Source: Nannobrachium achirus
Taxonomy: Eukaryota > Chordata > Actinopteri > Myctophiformes > Myctophidae
DNA: 64,000 nucleotides
Assembly (NCBI GenBank): GCA_963921795.1
Contig: OY997639.1
Coordinates: 46,856,169-46,920,168 of the forward strand
Reading direction: 5' to 3'
The notes under the pieces are model-generated. The model saw only the letters and a program-made list of their open reading frames with translations. It was not told where the DNA came from and did not search any database. Positions 1-14,412 of this stretch are shown here, piece after piece; positions within the stretch are counted from its first letter, which is position 1; every line of letters starts with the position of its first letter. A program made the translations under genes and the position numbers.

Positions 1-617
1 AGCGGATACTTGACTTTCCCCACTTCCTGCAGATTCTTTTCAGCAAACCCATCCTCGTGTCCCGGCCAGGCCCCCATGGGAAACTTTACCCAGGCAGCCC
101 ATAAACATCCTCAGTCTCACACAATTAAACAGCTGAGGTTAAACAATAGTCCATTTAATAAGATGCAAACCTCCAGGTCTGGTAAATCAGTGTAAAAGAC
201 GTTCTTCCCTGCAGCCAAAATACTTCAACCTCCCGCCCCTGTTTTGAAATCATAAACAGCTCTCTGTCTCTCACCGATGGTAATGAAATGCAAAATGGTT
301 TGTAAGAAAATATCAAAACCCGCCCCGCCCCGGCCCCACATGCCCCTTCATCGACAGAAATGCCCCTCAGAAATGCAAGCGGTAACACGTACAGTACATA
401 CATAGCACAAACACAGATTCTGTCACGGGCCAAATTAGAGACGGCCAAAATCACGGGCAGAGAGCTTGCTAATTATTACACCTACTTAGGAACGGAGACA
501 GGCAGAGCGCGGCGAGCCACTGGCTGACTCTCAATGTCACTTTCTCTGGGTAACAAATATCCAAAGGTCAAAGTGTGCACTCCAGAGGAATAGGGAAGAG
601 CTCAACGGGGGCTAAGT
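1..617. other. Non-coding stretch, nothing recognised
   Basis: No long open frame, RNA gene or repeat family was recognised. Short open frames here have no domain-like features. The stretch ends in a GT microsatellite. Confidence 0.5.
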
Positions 618-618
<1 letters not shown>

Positions 619-694
<76 letters not shown>

Positions 695-720
695 GCGTGC
701 GTGCGTGCGTGCGTGCGTGT
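619..720. repeat. (GT)n microsatellite
   Basis: About 100 bp of uninterrupted GT that changes to a GCGT pattern at its right end. Long open frames across it (poly Cys-Val) are artefacts of the dinucleotide. Confidence 0.98.
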
Positions 721-742
721 CCTTTAAAAAAGAAAATCTATT

Positions 743-1008
743 ATATCGTCGTTGCCGGGTGAAAACCTTGTATGTCCAAAACCGTTCGTTTTGTATTTAT
801 CATTTTAAAAATGATCTAAACTAGTGAAAATAGCCGATCTACAAGCACACAACGCCTCGCACCCGCGAGGCGTTGTGTGCTTGTAGATCGGCTATTTTCA
901 CTAGTTTTATGCGACAGTCTTGTGTGATGAAGCAGGGCTTTGCTTTACGAAAAAACATTCAAATTTGAAACTTGGAGATACGAGGTTTCTGCCCGACAGT
1001 GACGATAT
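743..1008 (+). mobile_element. Palindrome-centred TIR element (266 bp), reference copy
   Basis: The ends are inverted copies of each other: the left starts ATATCGTCGTTGCCGGGT and the right ends CCCGACAGTGACGATAT, with similarity running inward through AAACCTTGTATGTCC. The centre is a perfect 43-bp stem (818-860 with 865-907) around a four-base loop. The same flanks recur at 6680-6923 (reverse), 49630-49787 (reverse) and right of the assembly gap at 31642, so this is a dispersed family. It is too short to code for a transposase, so it is presumably non-autonomous. A TA target duplication is possible but was not proven. Confidence 0.75.
818..907. repeat. Perfect 43-bp-arm palindrome (hairpin/cruciform)
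   Basis: The left arm at 818-860 is the exact reverse complement of 865-907, with loop ACCC. The arm contains the family core GATCTACAAGCACACAACGC. It is the best-preserved member of at least 14 related palindromes or half-palindromes in the window. Confidence 0.95.
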
Positions 1009-2140
1009 CTTGTCCTCTAAGACTATGCTGCCACCTGCAGCTCTGGGTTCGAACAAAGACACAGCTGCTGCCAAAGGAGATAGCAGGAAATATACTGTAG
1101 TAAGTAACATGCTGGAGTTGCAGTATGCTAAACTCAATTAAACATATAGGGACAATAAAAAAAAAAAAACACTATACATGTTGGTAGATGAATGGGTACA
1201 GTAAGAATAATTGTTCAATTGTTCTTGCTAGACTGAATTGTTATTGAAATGAATTAAATCATACATACAGTAAGCACTGTAATTATGGAAGACATCAATC
1301 TACAATCAAACCCATTTAGGAGACAGCATTCAATATTTTCACAACATGTTACAAATTGCCATACAAGTCCTTTAACTCCCTTGTATCAAAACACACATAT
1401 TGAGCATGTTTCCATTCTAATTATTCAAACTATTAACCTTTTATGAAATGATTGCAGAGTGGCAAACCACATAGTAATGAATTCCTACCTGAACGCATTC
1501 AGACAGATCGCCCCTAGGTCCTTGTGGATGGTACCTGGCTGTGCTTGCTTGCACTGACTTATCTCATCCCAAAAGCCTGCATATTGTATCACGGCCCACT
1601 TATTGTTCGAAAGGACAGCAAGATGTATGGCCCTGCGGCAATTAAAATATTAGATATCAAAGTGCCGATGCCATGGCCTGTTTAAGAAACGTGATAGTGA
1701 GCATGAGTAATGATGCACAGAAGAGTTGTCAAATACCGATGAAGAAGAAGAAGAAAAAAGAAATCAGGGTCTGGGGGTGGGTTGGGTTGGGGGACCTCCA
1801 ATGCGAGAATTGACGCTTATAACAATATTCTGTTGCCTAACAATGAGACATATTGTTTAGGCAAGGATCTCGCTCACACAAATTCCGGAGAACTTTGGAC
1901 TGACATTTGTACTGATGTGGTAAGGGCTCCGAGCCACCCTGTAATTAAAGCACTCACCCTAGGAAGAAAAGGTGCGATCCTCTGTCATAGTTTGACAGGG
2001 CCCCGAGCGGCGGGCAGAGCCAAATAGTTACATGCTTGGTAGCAGCTGGGAGAAGAATGACTTAATGTTTGATTGCCTGATAGCCAGACTGTATCTTGGA
2101 GCTATTGTTTTAGGCGATGCCGATCAAAGGCGCTATATTT
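1009..2140. other. Non-coding stretch, nothing recognised
   Basis: AT-rich sequence with a poly-A run near 1158 and a short purine run near 1741-1765. No gene or named repeat could be supported. Confidence 0.45.
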
Positions 2141-2141
2141 A

Positions 2142-2187
2142 TGTGTGTGTGTGTGTGTGTGCGCGTGCGTGCGTGCGTGCGTGCGTG
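2142..2187. repeat. (GT)n/(GCGT)n microsatellite
   Basis: A short GT array that becomes GCGT toward its right end. Confidence 0.95.
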
Positions 2188-3652
2188 CTTCTAAGATATG
2201 CTTCAAATGTGTGTTGTGCGGGGAAAATGCGTGGCTATTTATGAAGCCATGAAAATTGCTTTTTAATTATTTATAACTTTTTGGGGGGGGTTCATTGTCT
2301 GAATTACAATAGGACGAAAACTGGGGGTTTCGTGACGGGATGCGTTACAACTGGAAAACTGCGTTACAACTGGAAAATAATCAGGTTCGTATTGAATGTC
2401 CTCATCATAAGACATACGGCGATGTAACCAAATCCCCCCCCCCCCCCCCCCCCCCTTTAAGTCGATGAGCATTTCAGTGTTCATTAAATCTATTTTGACT
2501 TCACTTCACTGCCCCGTGGAAACCTGAGACAGATACCATATATGCTCTGTCAGAATCATTAAGTCAACGTGCCGTCAGGTTCAACTCAGAGGCTCTCCTC
2601 ACAATTTGAGAATGATACAGCCTGACGCGGCTTGAACTTTGCGTCTGCCAGGAGGGGCTATTCTCCAACGACTTCACCATTCTCTCATGGCTTTAAATAT
2701 TGTAGGCATCTTGGGGATGTGGAGACGCATTTGTCATCCTTGTTTGACAGGCTTGATGAAGGGGGTTGTCTGTCAGTGTTTCACAAATCCAACCAGACCG
2801 CATGCCCTCAGGTGGCACCTAGACAGTCACGAGCAATGGGGAGTTCCCTCCCCGCCGAGCTCGCGGGGTAATTGTAATAATACCGCAATGGAAAATTATA
2901 GAGGGGTAAGATAAGGTGATACTTGAGTTAAACGCAGAGGCTTGACATGGTGGAGAGTGTGGGTGGTCTGAGACAGTGAGGGCAAGTTCTTACAGTAAAT
3001 TCTTAAATGCCATGGTAGTTACAGCTTTTACGTGTGCAATGGCATTAAATCTAATAAGCTGAGCCTTTTTTAACAACTACAGACAGCCCCTAGCAGCTTT
3101 TAAATTGGGCTCTGCATTGTTAAGTCTTGTGTTTTTAAACATGACGCTTAATAGACATTCATACTGATACCGACTTTGAACTTCGAAATTGTAAAAATGT
3201 TAAGTCATAACGCCAGGGGTTTGAGGACTTTTACAGTCGCTCCTTTAAATAGAATAGTTCCTATGCAGCTCCTGTACAACGTATTGAAATGACCTAACTG
3301 TCAGCAAACAACATAACATTCCTGTAAACTATAACTTCAACTGGAAATATACAACAAACTCTCTGTTTCTCCTCCTCCCCCTCTCTCACTCTCACTCGCT
3401 CTTTCCCTCTCACTCTCTGTTGCTGACATAAGGGTCAACCTAGCGTATAATAGACAAACTTGGCAGTAATCTGGGGACTCTGAGAGAGAGGTCCGGGAGA
3501 TTTATCAATCAACTGGCCACATTAAACGGATTTCCTAATGAAGTGAAGTCTTTACAGGGATTAATCCTCCGCCACCTGCAAGGAGCCACCTGCTCTACCG
3601 CCATAATTGGCATGGATGGCACCGCCACCATCAGCAGAAAGTGGAGAGGCAC
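2188..3652. other. Non-coding stretch with poly-C run
   Basis: Contains a run of about 23 C at 2432-2454 and a short direct duplication near 2342-2382. Otherwise it looks unique and has no supported gene. Confidence 0.45.
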
Positions 3653-3675
3653 AGAGAGAGAGAGAGAGAGGGAAG

Positions 3676-3727
<52 letters not shown>
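3653..3727. repeat. (GA)n microsatellite
   Basis: GA dinucleotide array with one GGAAGGAGGG interruption. Confidence 0.97.
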
Positions 3728-3731
<4 letters not shown>

Positions 3732-4858
3732 GTTGGAGAGGACAAAGACGCTAGACACTGGGGTGTCAAACTCATGCAAATGATGACACTCAGTGTGTTG
3801 CAACGACACAACGAGGGGGGGAGAGGGAAAAAAAAAACGAGCCGAGACAGCGCCAGGTCTCTTATGACACGGTGATGAGCATCCAACCCTTAGTTTGTGC
3901 CAGTCTTGCAGCATTCCAAGACCTTGACAGCAGCTCCTCGCTACATCTTCCAGCTGTGTCAAATCTGCCTATGTGCTAATGAACGTGTCAGCCCCCCGAT
4001 CGTGTCATTGCTGTGTGTGTTTCAATTCACCTCCGAGCGCTGAAATTCTGCCCAGGTGTACAAGCCTGCACATTACAGTCGCCCACAAATGCCTTCGCAT
4101 GAAAAACCCGGGCCTATAGCTCCACGGCGCACAATTAAAATCCAGAATCCGCCGCGCTGATTATTATAGTGCTTAACCAATTTATTTGTTTTTCTTCCCC
4201 CCCACCGTTGACTGTTGAATGTTGACTGTTTTGACAGGACGGGGTCAATGCTGCGTATGCAGCATGGACACACATTTATCATGTCTGCACTGGGAATAGG
4301 CAATCTGCTGAGTTTCTGATTTCCTTTATCTGACACCCCAGTAGGCTGGTGGCCACCTGGTGAAAGAGAGACTCTTTCCTTCCTCCCAGGGTTTGAAGAG
4401 CAGCAGGCTGAAACAATGCTGTAAAGTGTGGACTTTTGGTTGTCACTGCTTTGCCCCCTCGGCCATGTCATTGCTATTGTGTGGAAAAACCTTCACGAAC
4501 CCGGTGGTCTTGAAATCTGTCCAAAAGCTATTTTAAAAGGCTCACGGCCACAATCTTCTTGTTAAGTTAAGGTGACTTCTAAGTGATACAAAGTTTTCAT
4601 CAGACTGCAACAATGTTCTTGTTTCACGTTGGTCAGATCAGTCACTCTGGTCCGTTTTCGGTGTGTGTGTGTGTGTTTATGTGTGATTACTGACTAATGA
4701 CCAACTCTCCAGTGTCATAGCTCCTGGGAAGGAAGGGTTATTTTGCAGAGTGTGCCAAGGAGCTGAGTCTGTTGCCACAGCTAGCATGCCCCTCATTCGT
4801 TATAGTGCCATCTTGCTGCCTTGCCAAAACAGGTGCCAGACCAAGGACAGGCGGTAAG
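3728..4858. other. Non-coding stretch, nothing recognised
   Basis: Unique-looking sequence. Open frames on the minus strand near 4073-4471 have no recognisable domain, and their composition gives no support for coding. Confidence 0.4.
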
Positions 4859-4876
4859 CGTGTGCGTGTGTGTGTG

Positions 4877-4908
<32 letters not shown>

Positions 4909-4942
4909 CGTGTGTGTGTGTGTGTGTGAGAGAGAGAGAAAG
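4859..4942. repeat. (GT)n then (GA)n microsatellite
   Basis: GT array with a few C substitutions, followed by a short GA run. Confidence 0.96.
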
Positions 4943-5624
4943 AAAGCGCACACACGAGTGAGCATGCGTACGCACGCGCGCGAGGGGTCTGACCACTCTC
5001 CTCACATGACTCTTTGTATGAAGAAAAACAAAACTTCAAACTTTTTGTGGACTCAAACTAATATTCGAAACATTTTGTCACGCCTATTGTCCGACACTTT
5101 GCAAAATTGGCAAAGACAATTGACTTAACCACTTAAGTCCTAATCGAAATGCCTAATGACTATCCAAAGGGTCGTCTTGTGATGCGTTGCGAGCTTATAG
5201 ATATGTTATTTATGAAAAGTTTATATTATATTTTATTATATTATAATATTTGTGAACATTTTTTGCCTATAATGATGTCCAAAATACGACGCCAAGGTGA
5301 AATTGGTTAAAATTAGGAAGGAGTGACCTGTCTGAACAATCTTGTAGTTTGTCAATCTAGCAGGTCAGTGAATTTATCAACTATTCAATTTATATTATGG
5401 TCAGTTAGTTTTGATTGATTGAATACTTTAGTAGACAGAAATGTAAACAGCATGTGGTACAGTAAGACATAAAAGCTAAAAAGGATAGCGCAAAAAAAAA
5501 ATCTTGTTTCCATTTGAATTTGTTCTGCTATTTGTCAAAAATACAGCGTCAGCGACTTCAAACAAAAACAGTCAATAGGCAGACATTTTGGATCACGACC
5601 CTTTCAATTCCTGTGACGCATATG
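4943..5624. other. AT-rich non-coding stretch
   Basis: Contains a TATATTATATTTTATTATA-type tract near 5220-5250. No gene seen. Confidence 0.45.
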
Positions 5625-6679
<1,055 letters not shown>

Positions 6680-6923
6680 TATATGGTCACTGTCAGGCAG
6701 AAAACAGCTCCAAGTTTCAAATTTGCATGTTTATTTCGTAAAATAAAGCCCTGCTTCATCTACAATACTGTCCCACAAAACTAGTGAAAATAGCAGATCT
6801 ACAAGCACACAACGCCTCGCACCGCGAGGCGTTGTGTGCTTGTAGATCGTCTATTTTCACTATTTTAAATATTTTTTAAAATGATAGTAGAGTACAAGGT
6901 TTCCACCCGACAACAACGATATA
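6680..6923 (-). mobile_element. Palindrome-centred TIR element, second copy (reverse)
   Basis: Reverse-orientation relative of 743-1008. The left end matches the CTGTCAGGCAGAAA side and the right end matches the GGTTTCCACCCGACAACAAC side. The central palindrome has arms of about 40 bp (6781-6820 with 6824-6862), a three-base loop and a few mismatches. The loop-proximal 25 bp are identical to the first copy. Confidence 0.75.
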
Positions 6924-7025
6924 CAATGGACCAATGGACAATGGAAACAAGCCCCCTGGAGCTTTTTGTGTTATCCTTTTAGCATAACATGTGACTGTGC
7001 TACCTCTACTGTTAACAAACCTGCT

Positions 7026-7072
<47 letters not shown>
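7026..7072. repeat. (AATC)n tetranucleotide repeat
   Basis: About 12 perfect AATC units. Confidence 0.97.
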
Positions 7073-8086
7073 GTGATGACTACTAGGCCTACTTGTAGTT
7101 AGTACTACTGTACAATACCAACATCACTCTCACAGTTGCTTTTAATTAAAAGGTGTCACCGGCATTGATGAATTGTACAATATGTTAATAATTAGGGTGT
7201 AATGAAAGTAGGTAAACTTGGTTTTAAACTGACTTATATTATAATGTTCTGGTGAGCCTTTTAATTACGGCATCTTTAATGTAATTGAGCAAGACATTAA
7301 ACCTCTACATGCCCACTCACTTCACACAAAAGCATTGGCAAACTAAATAAAAGAAAGATGTACAGCTATGGTTGATTATAGGCAATTTTGTACTTAGTGC
7401 CTGCTTTGTCAAATGTTGTAACATTTCATGATGCCCTAATTAGAGTGTAATTACCAAACACTGAGCTGTAAACACTGTGTAAACACAAGTTCTTAACCAC
7501 TAAAACCCTCTAGACGCACTCAACTGGACCTGAGATGGCTCAGTTTTTTCCATCTACACCAAATCTGTTCTCCAAAAATAGCTTATCTACAAGCTCACAA
7601 CGCACCACAGTGCGTAATGTTGTGACTTGTAGATCGACTCTTTTTGGCTAATGTTCCCCGCAGAATATGCTGGATTTCAAATGGTTAAGATAGATAGACC
7701 AGGAACTTTTATTTATAACCAGCATCAGTGAATATGGCTTAAGTGAATTATGATCACAGCAATCTCCACTCCCTCACTATTGCTGTTTAACACCTAGTCA
7801 TGGCATTAACAAATCAACCAGTGAATAATTCTCAGCAGAAAATAATAATATAGGTTTGAAACACGTACTGTAAGCTTAGATGTGTGGCTCAGCAATCAGC
7901 AAACACATGCTAGTCAACTGGAGATGATGACACAGGCATTAGCGTGTGACTTTAACATCAAAGATGAGGCTTAAATCCTCTGATAATAACCCTGGATGTC
8001 CCCGCAAAGACACTGTTTGTTTACACAGAAAGCTCAACCAACCATAATCTACATGCCTCCAGGGGGACTCTGTTGTCAGTAGCATA
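7073..8086. other. Non-coding stretch with a decayed palindrome
   Basis: An imperfect member of the palindrome family lies at about 7573-7647 (ATCTACAAGCTCACAACGC on the left, TTGTGACTTGTAGATCG on the right). Nothing else was recognised. Confidence 0.6.
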
Positions 8087-8094
8087 CCTCAGAC

Positions 8095-8377
8095 CAGTGG
8101 TGTAAAGTAACTAAGTACTTTTACAATGCGTCGCATCGGTTGTACATCTGCTATTTTTCAAACAATTTTTATACATTTGAAAACTTTTGAAATGGGACAT
8201 TCTGTATAATGACTACTTTTACATTTGATACTTTAAGTACATTTTGATGCCAATACTTTTGTACTTTTACTCAAGTACATTTTGAATTCCGTACTTTTAC
8301 TTGTAACAGAGTATTTCTACATTGCACTATTGACACTTTTACTTGAGTAAAACATCTGGGTACTTTTTCCAACACTG
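8095..8377 (+). mobile_element. hAT-like non-autonomous element (283 bp)
   Basis: Starts CAGTGGTGTAAAGTAACTAA and ends CCAACACTG, flanked by the perfect 8-bp direct repeat CCTCAGAC at 8087-8094 and 8378-8385. The AAGTACTTTTAC-rich body is a common teleost repeat type. A half copy of the palindrome family lies inside at about 8123-8160. Related copies are at 51436-51929 and, in reverse and interrupted, within 12488-13155. Confidence 0.88.
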
Positions 8378-8385
8378 CCTCAGAC

Positions 8386-10214
8386 CTGTGTCTTATAGGT
8401 ACCTATATAGGTAGGTATAGGTAGTATCAGACACCTGTCTGTCAGTGAAATACCCGTCCAGGGTTTTAAAGGCCTTGTGCATCTCAAGCCATTGAGTCTG
8501 GCATTGCACTTTTATCATTTGATGAAATCATTGAAGCCTTTAATGGTTCTTGTGTCCCACAAAACTGTAGCAACAATGTAGGGTCGTTACCATCCTATGA
8601 AGACTGTCCCTTAAATGCCATGTCTGAACTTGTTTTGTCTAATTATAGTTTTTGCTAGCGCTGAGTTGATGCATGGCTTTTGTTCGGCTTTCCACTGCAG
8701 CAGCTTATAATGGTTACACTGAATCATCCCTCTCAACTTCATGTTGCACTGCCACCTTGATATAAGGCCAATGATTCAATTTAAAACAAAGAAAGCGGTG
8801 TTAAGATGTAATAAATAAGAGCGAAAGTTCCGACCAGAGAGAAGTAAGAAACACTACCTACAAAACAGATGTGTTTTTCGAGAAGACTAAGACCAAATAA
8901 CTTGTTTGAACTAAAATCCGACTTCATGGCCACAGGTTCACCAGTAAACATAAATAACAGATTGTCGTGCTATTCCCCAGCGGTGACTGGGGTTAGATAG
9001 GCCAGATAGAGTAAAAGATATTGTATATAATACACAACTGGCAAAACAAAAGGGGCACAATCGTCTCTTAATAGGATAATCAACCATGTATTCTCTAACC
9101 GGTTACTGTGAAAGTCCATCATTTCTTGCCAATGTTTTTTTTCCCTACCATATAGACCTGTGAAACCGCTGTGGATATTGTGGTAAATCAGCTCTTTTCC
9201 CATATAGATTTTTCTTCAGACTATGAAACTTTCACACAGTTCTGGTTGCATCAGCAAGTTGCCAGTAACATTGCCTCATACGTACGCCACTTTAAGTGTA
9301 GGGGTGAAGTGGTTCACATGATAGTTTTGATGACATTTTGAGCTAGTATTATTCCTACTTGGCCCCCAAAATAAGGTGCAGAAGTTTAGAAATTGGACCA
9401 AAGGCTTTTCTTCTTCCTTTTTTTGCAATGACGCTGGCACTTCAAGCTAAAACGCCAAGATCATTCAGTCGTGATTTCACATGAGACAAACAGGCCTTCT
9501 TGTCTATTTGCCACAATAGCACGCAAAATCATTACAAGTCCAGTTAAATAACACCCCGACTGCTAGACCAAAAAAAAATCAATTCCACCAAGTTAATCAA
9601 AAGTCACGAAAATGTTACTTCGGAGACAGGCACGTAATTATCAAAGTCAATCTTTGTTCATGGCCGTTTGTGTGGTACATGCACTGCGGGCATCCTAGAG
9701 CAGGTTCCCCCCGTAGCGTTAACATTTCAAAGTAAGAATTCACCCCGCGCCCTGAATCAGAGGCTCAGTTAGCACAGACTTAAATCTTATGTAACTCAGG
9801 GCTTTTGACAGGCAGACACCTCTGCTGACTACAGATAGGTAATTTGTTTTGATCTGTGATTATACCCCTTCGTGTTCAGAGGAAGATGTAAACCCTCTTG
9901 TGGAGCTGTTAGGCAAATCCTCCTCACCATGTGGGGAGAAGTGCCCTGGGGGTCTCAAGTTCTTCACCCTCCTCCTTCTACTTCTTTTTCCTTCTTCTTT
10001 TCTCTCTGTCTTTCTTTCTTTTCTCCCCCCCCCCATCTTGTATGAGAGACAAAGCCTCCTGCCAAACACTGAAGCCCCCCAGGAGCTCATCATACAGAAA
10101 ACTACACTCCTCAGAGACTGAAGAAGGAAAGAGTGAGGAGGAGGAGGAGGGCAGGCAGGAGTGAAGACGAGCACTTGCGTAAAAAAGCAACATTAAAAGG
10201 GGAAGACAATGCTT
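8386..10214. other. Non-coding stretch, nothing recognised
   Basis: Unique-looking DNA with a pyrimidine-rich tract near 9960-10035 and a GA-rich tract near 10130-10160. Overlapping open frames at 9849-10286 follow these tracts and are not credible genes. Confidence 0.45.
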
Positions 10215-11495
<1,281 letters not shown>

Positions 11496-11503
11496 CTGTA
11501 GAT

Positions 11504-12479
11504 CAGGGGTTCTCAAACCTTTTTAAGCCGTGACCCCCAAAATAAACATATTTGAACTGGGGACCCCCACCCTGCCAAGCACTTGGAATTGTATTAATGT
11601 GACTCAGATAAATATTGTGAAAATAGCAGAATAGTAGATCGGCTATTTTCACAATGTTCGCCTCTTGCTTACTTAATATTTGACAGTTTGGTATTAACTC
11701 ATTGACTGCCAAGGCCCGAGTTTCCCGAGTTATTACAGTAGTCCCAGGCTGCCACAGCCCGAGTTTCCCGAGTTTTTTTTATAAAAAGAATTCTAAAAAT
11801 GCCTCAAATGTATTAGGCATGATCGCAATTGCAAAATTGCATGTTTAGCCCCATAACAAACACATCTTTCAAAATGTCAAAAATGGCTGTTTTGTCTGAC
11901 TTTGAAGGCTTGTATCTCATGAATGCCTGAACGGATTTCCAAGCGGATTTTTTTGTTTGAAAGCTGTTAAAAAGTACTACACATATGGTGCATGATCTAG
12001 GCATGGGCGTGCACGATCCGTGCACTAAAAATTGATCCGTGCACTAGAAATTTAGGAAGGTGGCAGTGTTTGTTTTGTCTGACTTTGAAGGCTTCTATCT
12101 CATGAATGCCTGAACGGATTTCCAAGCGGATTTTTTTGTTTGAAAGCTGTTAAAAAGTCCTACACATATGGTGCATATATGGTGCATGGGCGTGCACGAT
12201 CCGTGCACTAAAAATTGATCCGTGCACTAGACATTTAAGAACGTGGCATCCTGGTACTTGGCGGCCATCTTGAAAAGGGCATTCAATTAAAATGGTATTG
12301 AAAGTCCTTAAATTGTGACTTTATAAATGTGCAGATACCCTGAATGCACTTACACTGTATGTTGGTCTGTTTACCATTGAGTGAGAAAAATAAATTACAT
12401 TAAGCTAATCATCTGGGGACCCCACAAAATAATTTGGGGACGCCATTTGGGGTCCCGACCCCAAGTTTGAGAACCACTG
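11504..12479 (+). mobile_element. hAT-like element (976 bp) with internal 183-bp direct repeat
   Basis: Starts CAGGGGTTCTCAAACC and ends GTTTGAGAACCACTG, flanked by the perfect 8-bp target duplication CTGTAGAT (11496-11503, 12480-12487). A segment of about 183 bp is repeated in tandem (near 11891-12073 and 12074-12245), each copy with TTTGAAGGCTT and CGTGCACGATCCGTGCAC. A reduced palindrome of the dispersed family lies at 11614-11655. No transposase frame is present, so it is non-autonomous. Confidence 0.88.
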
Positions 12480-12487
12480 CTGTAGAT

Positions 12488-13155
12488 ACTCTGTTACAAG
12501 TGAAAGTCCAGAGTAAAAATGTACAAAAGTACCAGGAATATACTGAAAAGTACCAAACGTAGAAGTAAATCATTATGCAGAGTGGCCCATTTCACAATAT
12601 TATCAGATTGAATTAGTAATGGCAATATTTGTAGCCGAGTAAAATATGAAATATTTATCTCTGGCATGCAGTGAAGTATAAAGTAAGACTAGAAAGATGC
12701 AATTGGAAATTCCAAGTGTGTTTGCCGTGACACGAATTTCGCAAATTAATTTTCGCCTTACCATTTGAATTTTCCCCATTCAAGTCAATGGGGAAAATTC
12801 TTTTACTAATAAATTAATTGCCATATACAGTATGGAGATCTGTCAGTCCTTGTACCTTTTATGACCATATATGGAGATCCCTGATGTCAATATTAAGCCC
12901 CTATCTTGGAATATATGCCCATGTAGTCTATGATGTCATGAAGCCGGTCGATTTGGCTCAAGTGCGTTCCACCAAAAATGGGGGAGTAAAGCCCGGCAAA
13001 TAAAAGTTTACTTAGGAGACGATGGAAGATGGAATAAAGTGTGGTTGCCCTACAGGGGCAACCACACTAACTATACGTAAACTAAAGGTACTTCAGAACT
13101 GTACTCAAGTACAATACTGGAGTAAATGTACTTACTGTAGTTACTTTCCACCAAC
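12488..13155 (-). mobile_element. Reverse copy of the AAGTAC hAT-like element, interrupted
   Basis: 12488-12710 and 13070-13155 are rich in GTACTTnnGTA motifs in reverse orientation to 8095-8377. The end AGTTACTTTCCACCA is close to the expected element terminus. It is interrupted by the CArG-family copy at 12717-13068, so its own ends and target duplication cannot be set exactly. Confidence 0.55.
12717..13068 (+). mobile_element. CArG-box repeat family, copy 2, with TIR-like ends
   Basis: Starts GTGTGTTTGCCGTGACACGA and ends GGCAACCACACT, which is nearly the reverse complement of the start. The right end is also a perfect 13-bp hairpin (13038-13050 with 13056-13068). Inside are the TTCAAGTCAATGGGGA segment, one exact CCATATATGG (12865-12874) and a TGATGTCAATATTAAGCCCC block found in the other family members. 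Confidence 0.65.
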
Positions 13156-13347
13156 GGGAGCCCCTCTCACTTATATCCCCAAGGAAAGAGCTGGCATGGA
13201 TAGTCTCTCTGTAATGGAAAAGAGAGAAGACACCAAACGAACGCTAATGAGCAAAATAAATAACAACCTTAATAAAGAGGGGGAGAGGGACAGCACTGGG
13301 GGTGAGGGTGGTGGTGCAAGTAGAGTACCGTACATTAGGCTACATTA

Positions 13348-13505
13348 AAGCCTAATGCATATACTTGGTCACACAATGTTGTCGTGTGCCAAAAATAGCA
13401 GACCTACAAGCCCACAACGCCTCGCGGATGTGAGGCGTTGTGAGCTTGTAGGTCTGCTATTTTTGGTGCGCAACAGCGCCATGCGACGGAGCATAAATTA
13501 GGCTT
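13348..13505. mobile_element. Foldback element (158 bp) with palindromic core
   Basis: The outer ends AAGCCTAAT and ATTAGGCTT are inverted, and similarity continues inward. The core (13389-13466) has arms of about 35 bp with a single clear mismatch. The arms read GACCTACAAG and CTTGTAGGTC: both arms differ from the 818-907 copy at the same paired position. Confidence 0.8.
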
Positions 13506-13541
13506 AATGTGGTGTTATCACCACATGCATGGACGCATGTT

Positions 13542-13751
<210 letters not shown>

Positions 13752-14140
13752 GGCGATGCAGATGCAGACACAGACGATGATGTTCAGCTGTCATTGCTAA
13801 TGAGACAGAGTGTGTGTGATGTAAGGACAGGTGCTCGCTGATGGAGATTCAGGCAGACAGTTGAATAACATTATCTCCTCCCTCACGTACACTGTTGATT
13901 TCTTTTGTTTGTTTTTAACATTCTTTATTTCAACATAATGACTGATCTGGGGGGTTTTCTGGTGTTGTGCATATGCCATGCTATTTTTAGAAGAACATTG
14001 CCCATTTCAAGAATTGTATTGTGGTGCTTGTCTTTGCAAACTGCTAATAAAGTATTCAATCAATAAGAAGGAAATTAGGAAATTCTTCGTGGAATTAAAA
14101 GTATGAATGAAATACATTATAACTTTAGCAGGCAGTATTC

Positions 14141-14141
<1 letters not shown>
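13752..14141. other. Non-coding stretch, nothing recognised
   Basis: Short spacer between two dinucleotide arrays. No gene seen. Confidence 0.45.
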
Positions 14142-14221
<80 letters not shown>

Positions 14222-14266
14222 CGCGTGCGCGCTCGTGCGTGTGTGCGCGTGCGTGCGTGCGTGTGT
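14142..14266. repeat. (GT)n microsatellite
   Basis: GT array that becomes mixed GCGT at the right. Confidence 0.98.
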
Positions 14267-14279
14267 CTTTACCTGTGCT

Positions 14280-14412
14280 CCATCGTACAACACGGTATGT
14301 CATGCAACGGTAATAGCAGATCTACAAGCTCAAAATGCGCAGCATCTGCAGTGAGCGTGTAGCTATAGATTTGTTCTGCTCACGTGGCAATCATACAGCA
14401 AAGTATAAATCC
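14280..14412. repeat. Decayed foldback element of the palindrome family
   Basis: TAGCAGATCTACAAGCTCA on the left is matched loosely by GCGTGTAGCTATAGATTTG on the right. Outer arms (CATCGTACAACACGG versus CATACAGCAAAGTATAAATC) resemble those of 20587-20728. Confidence 0.5.
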
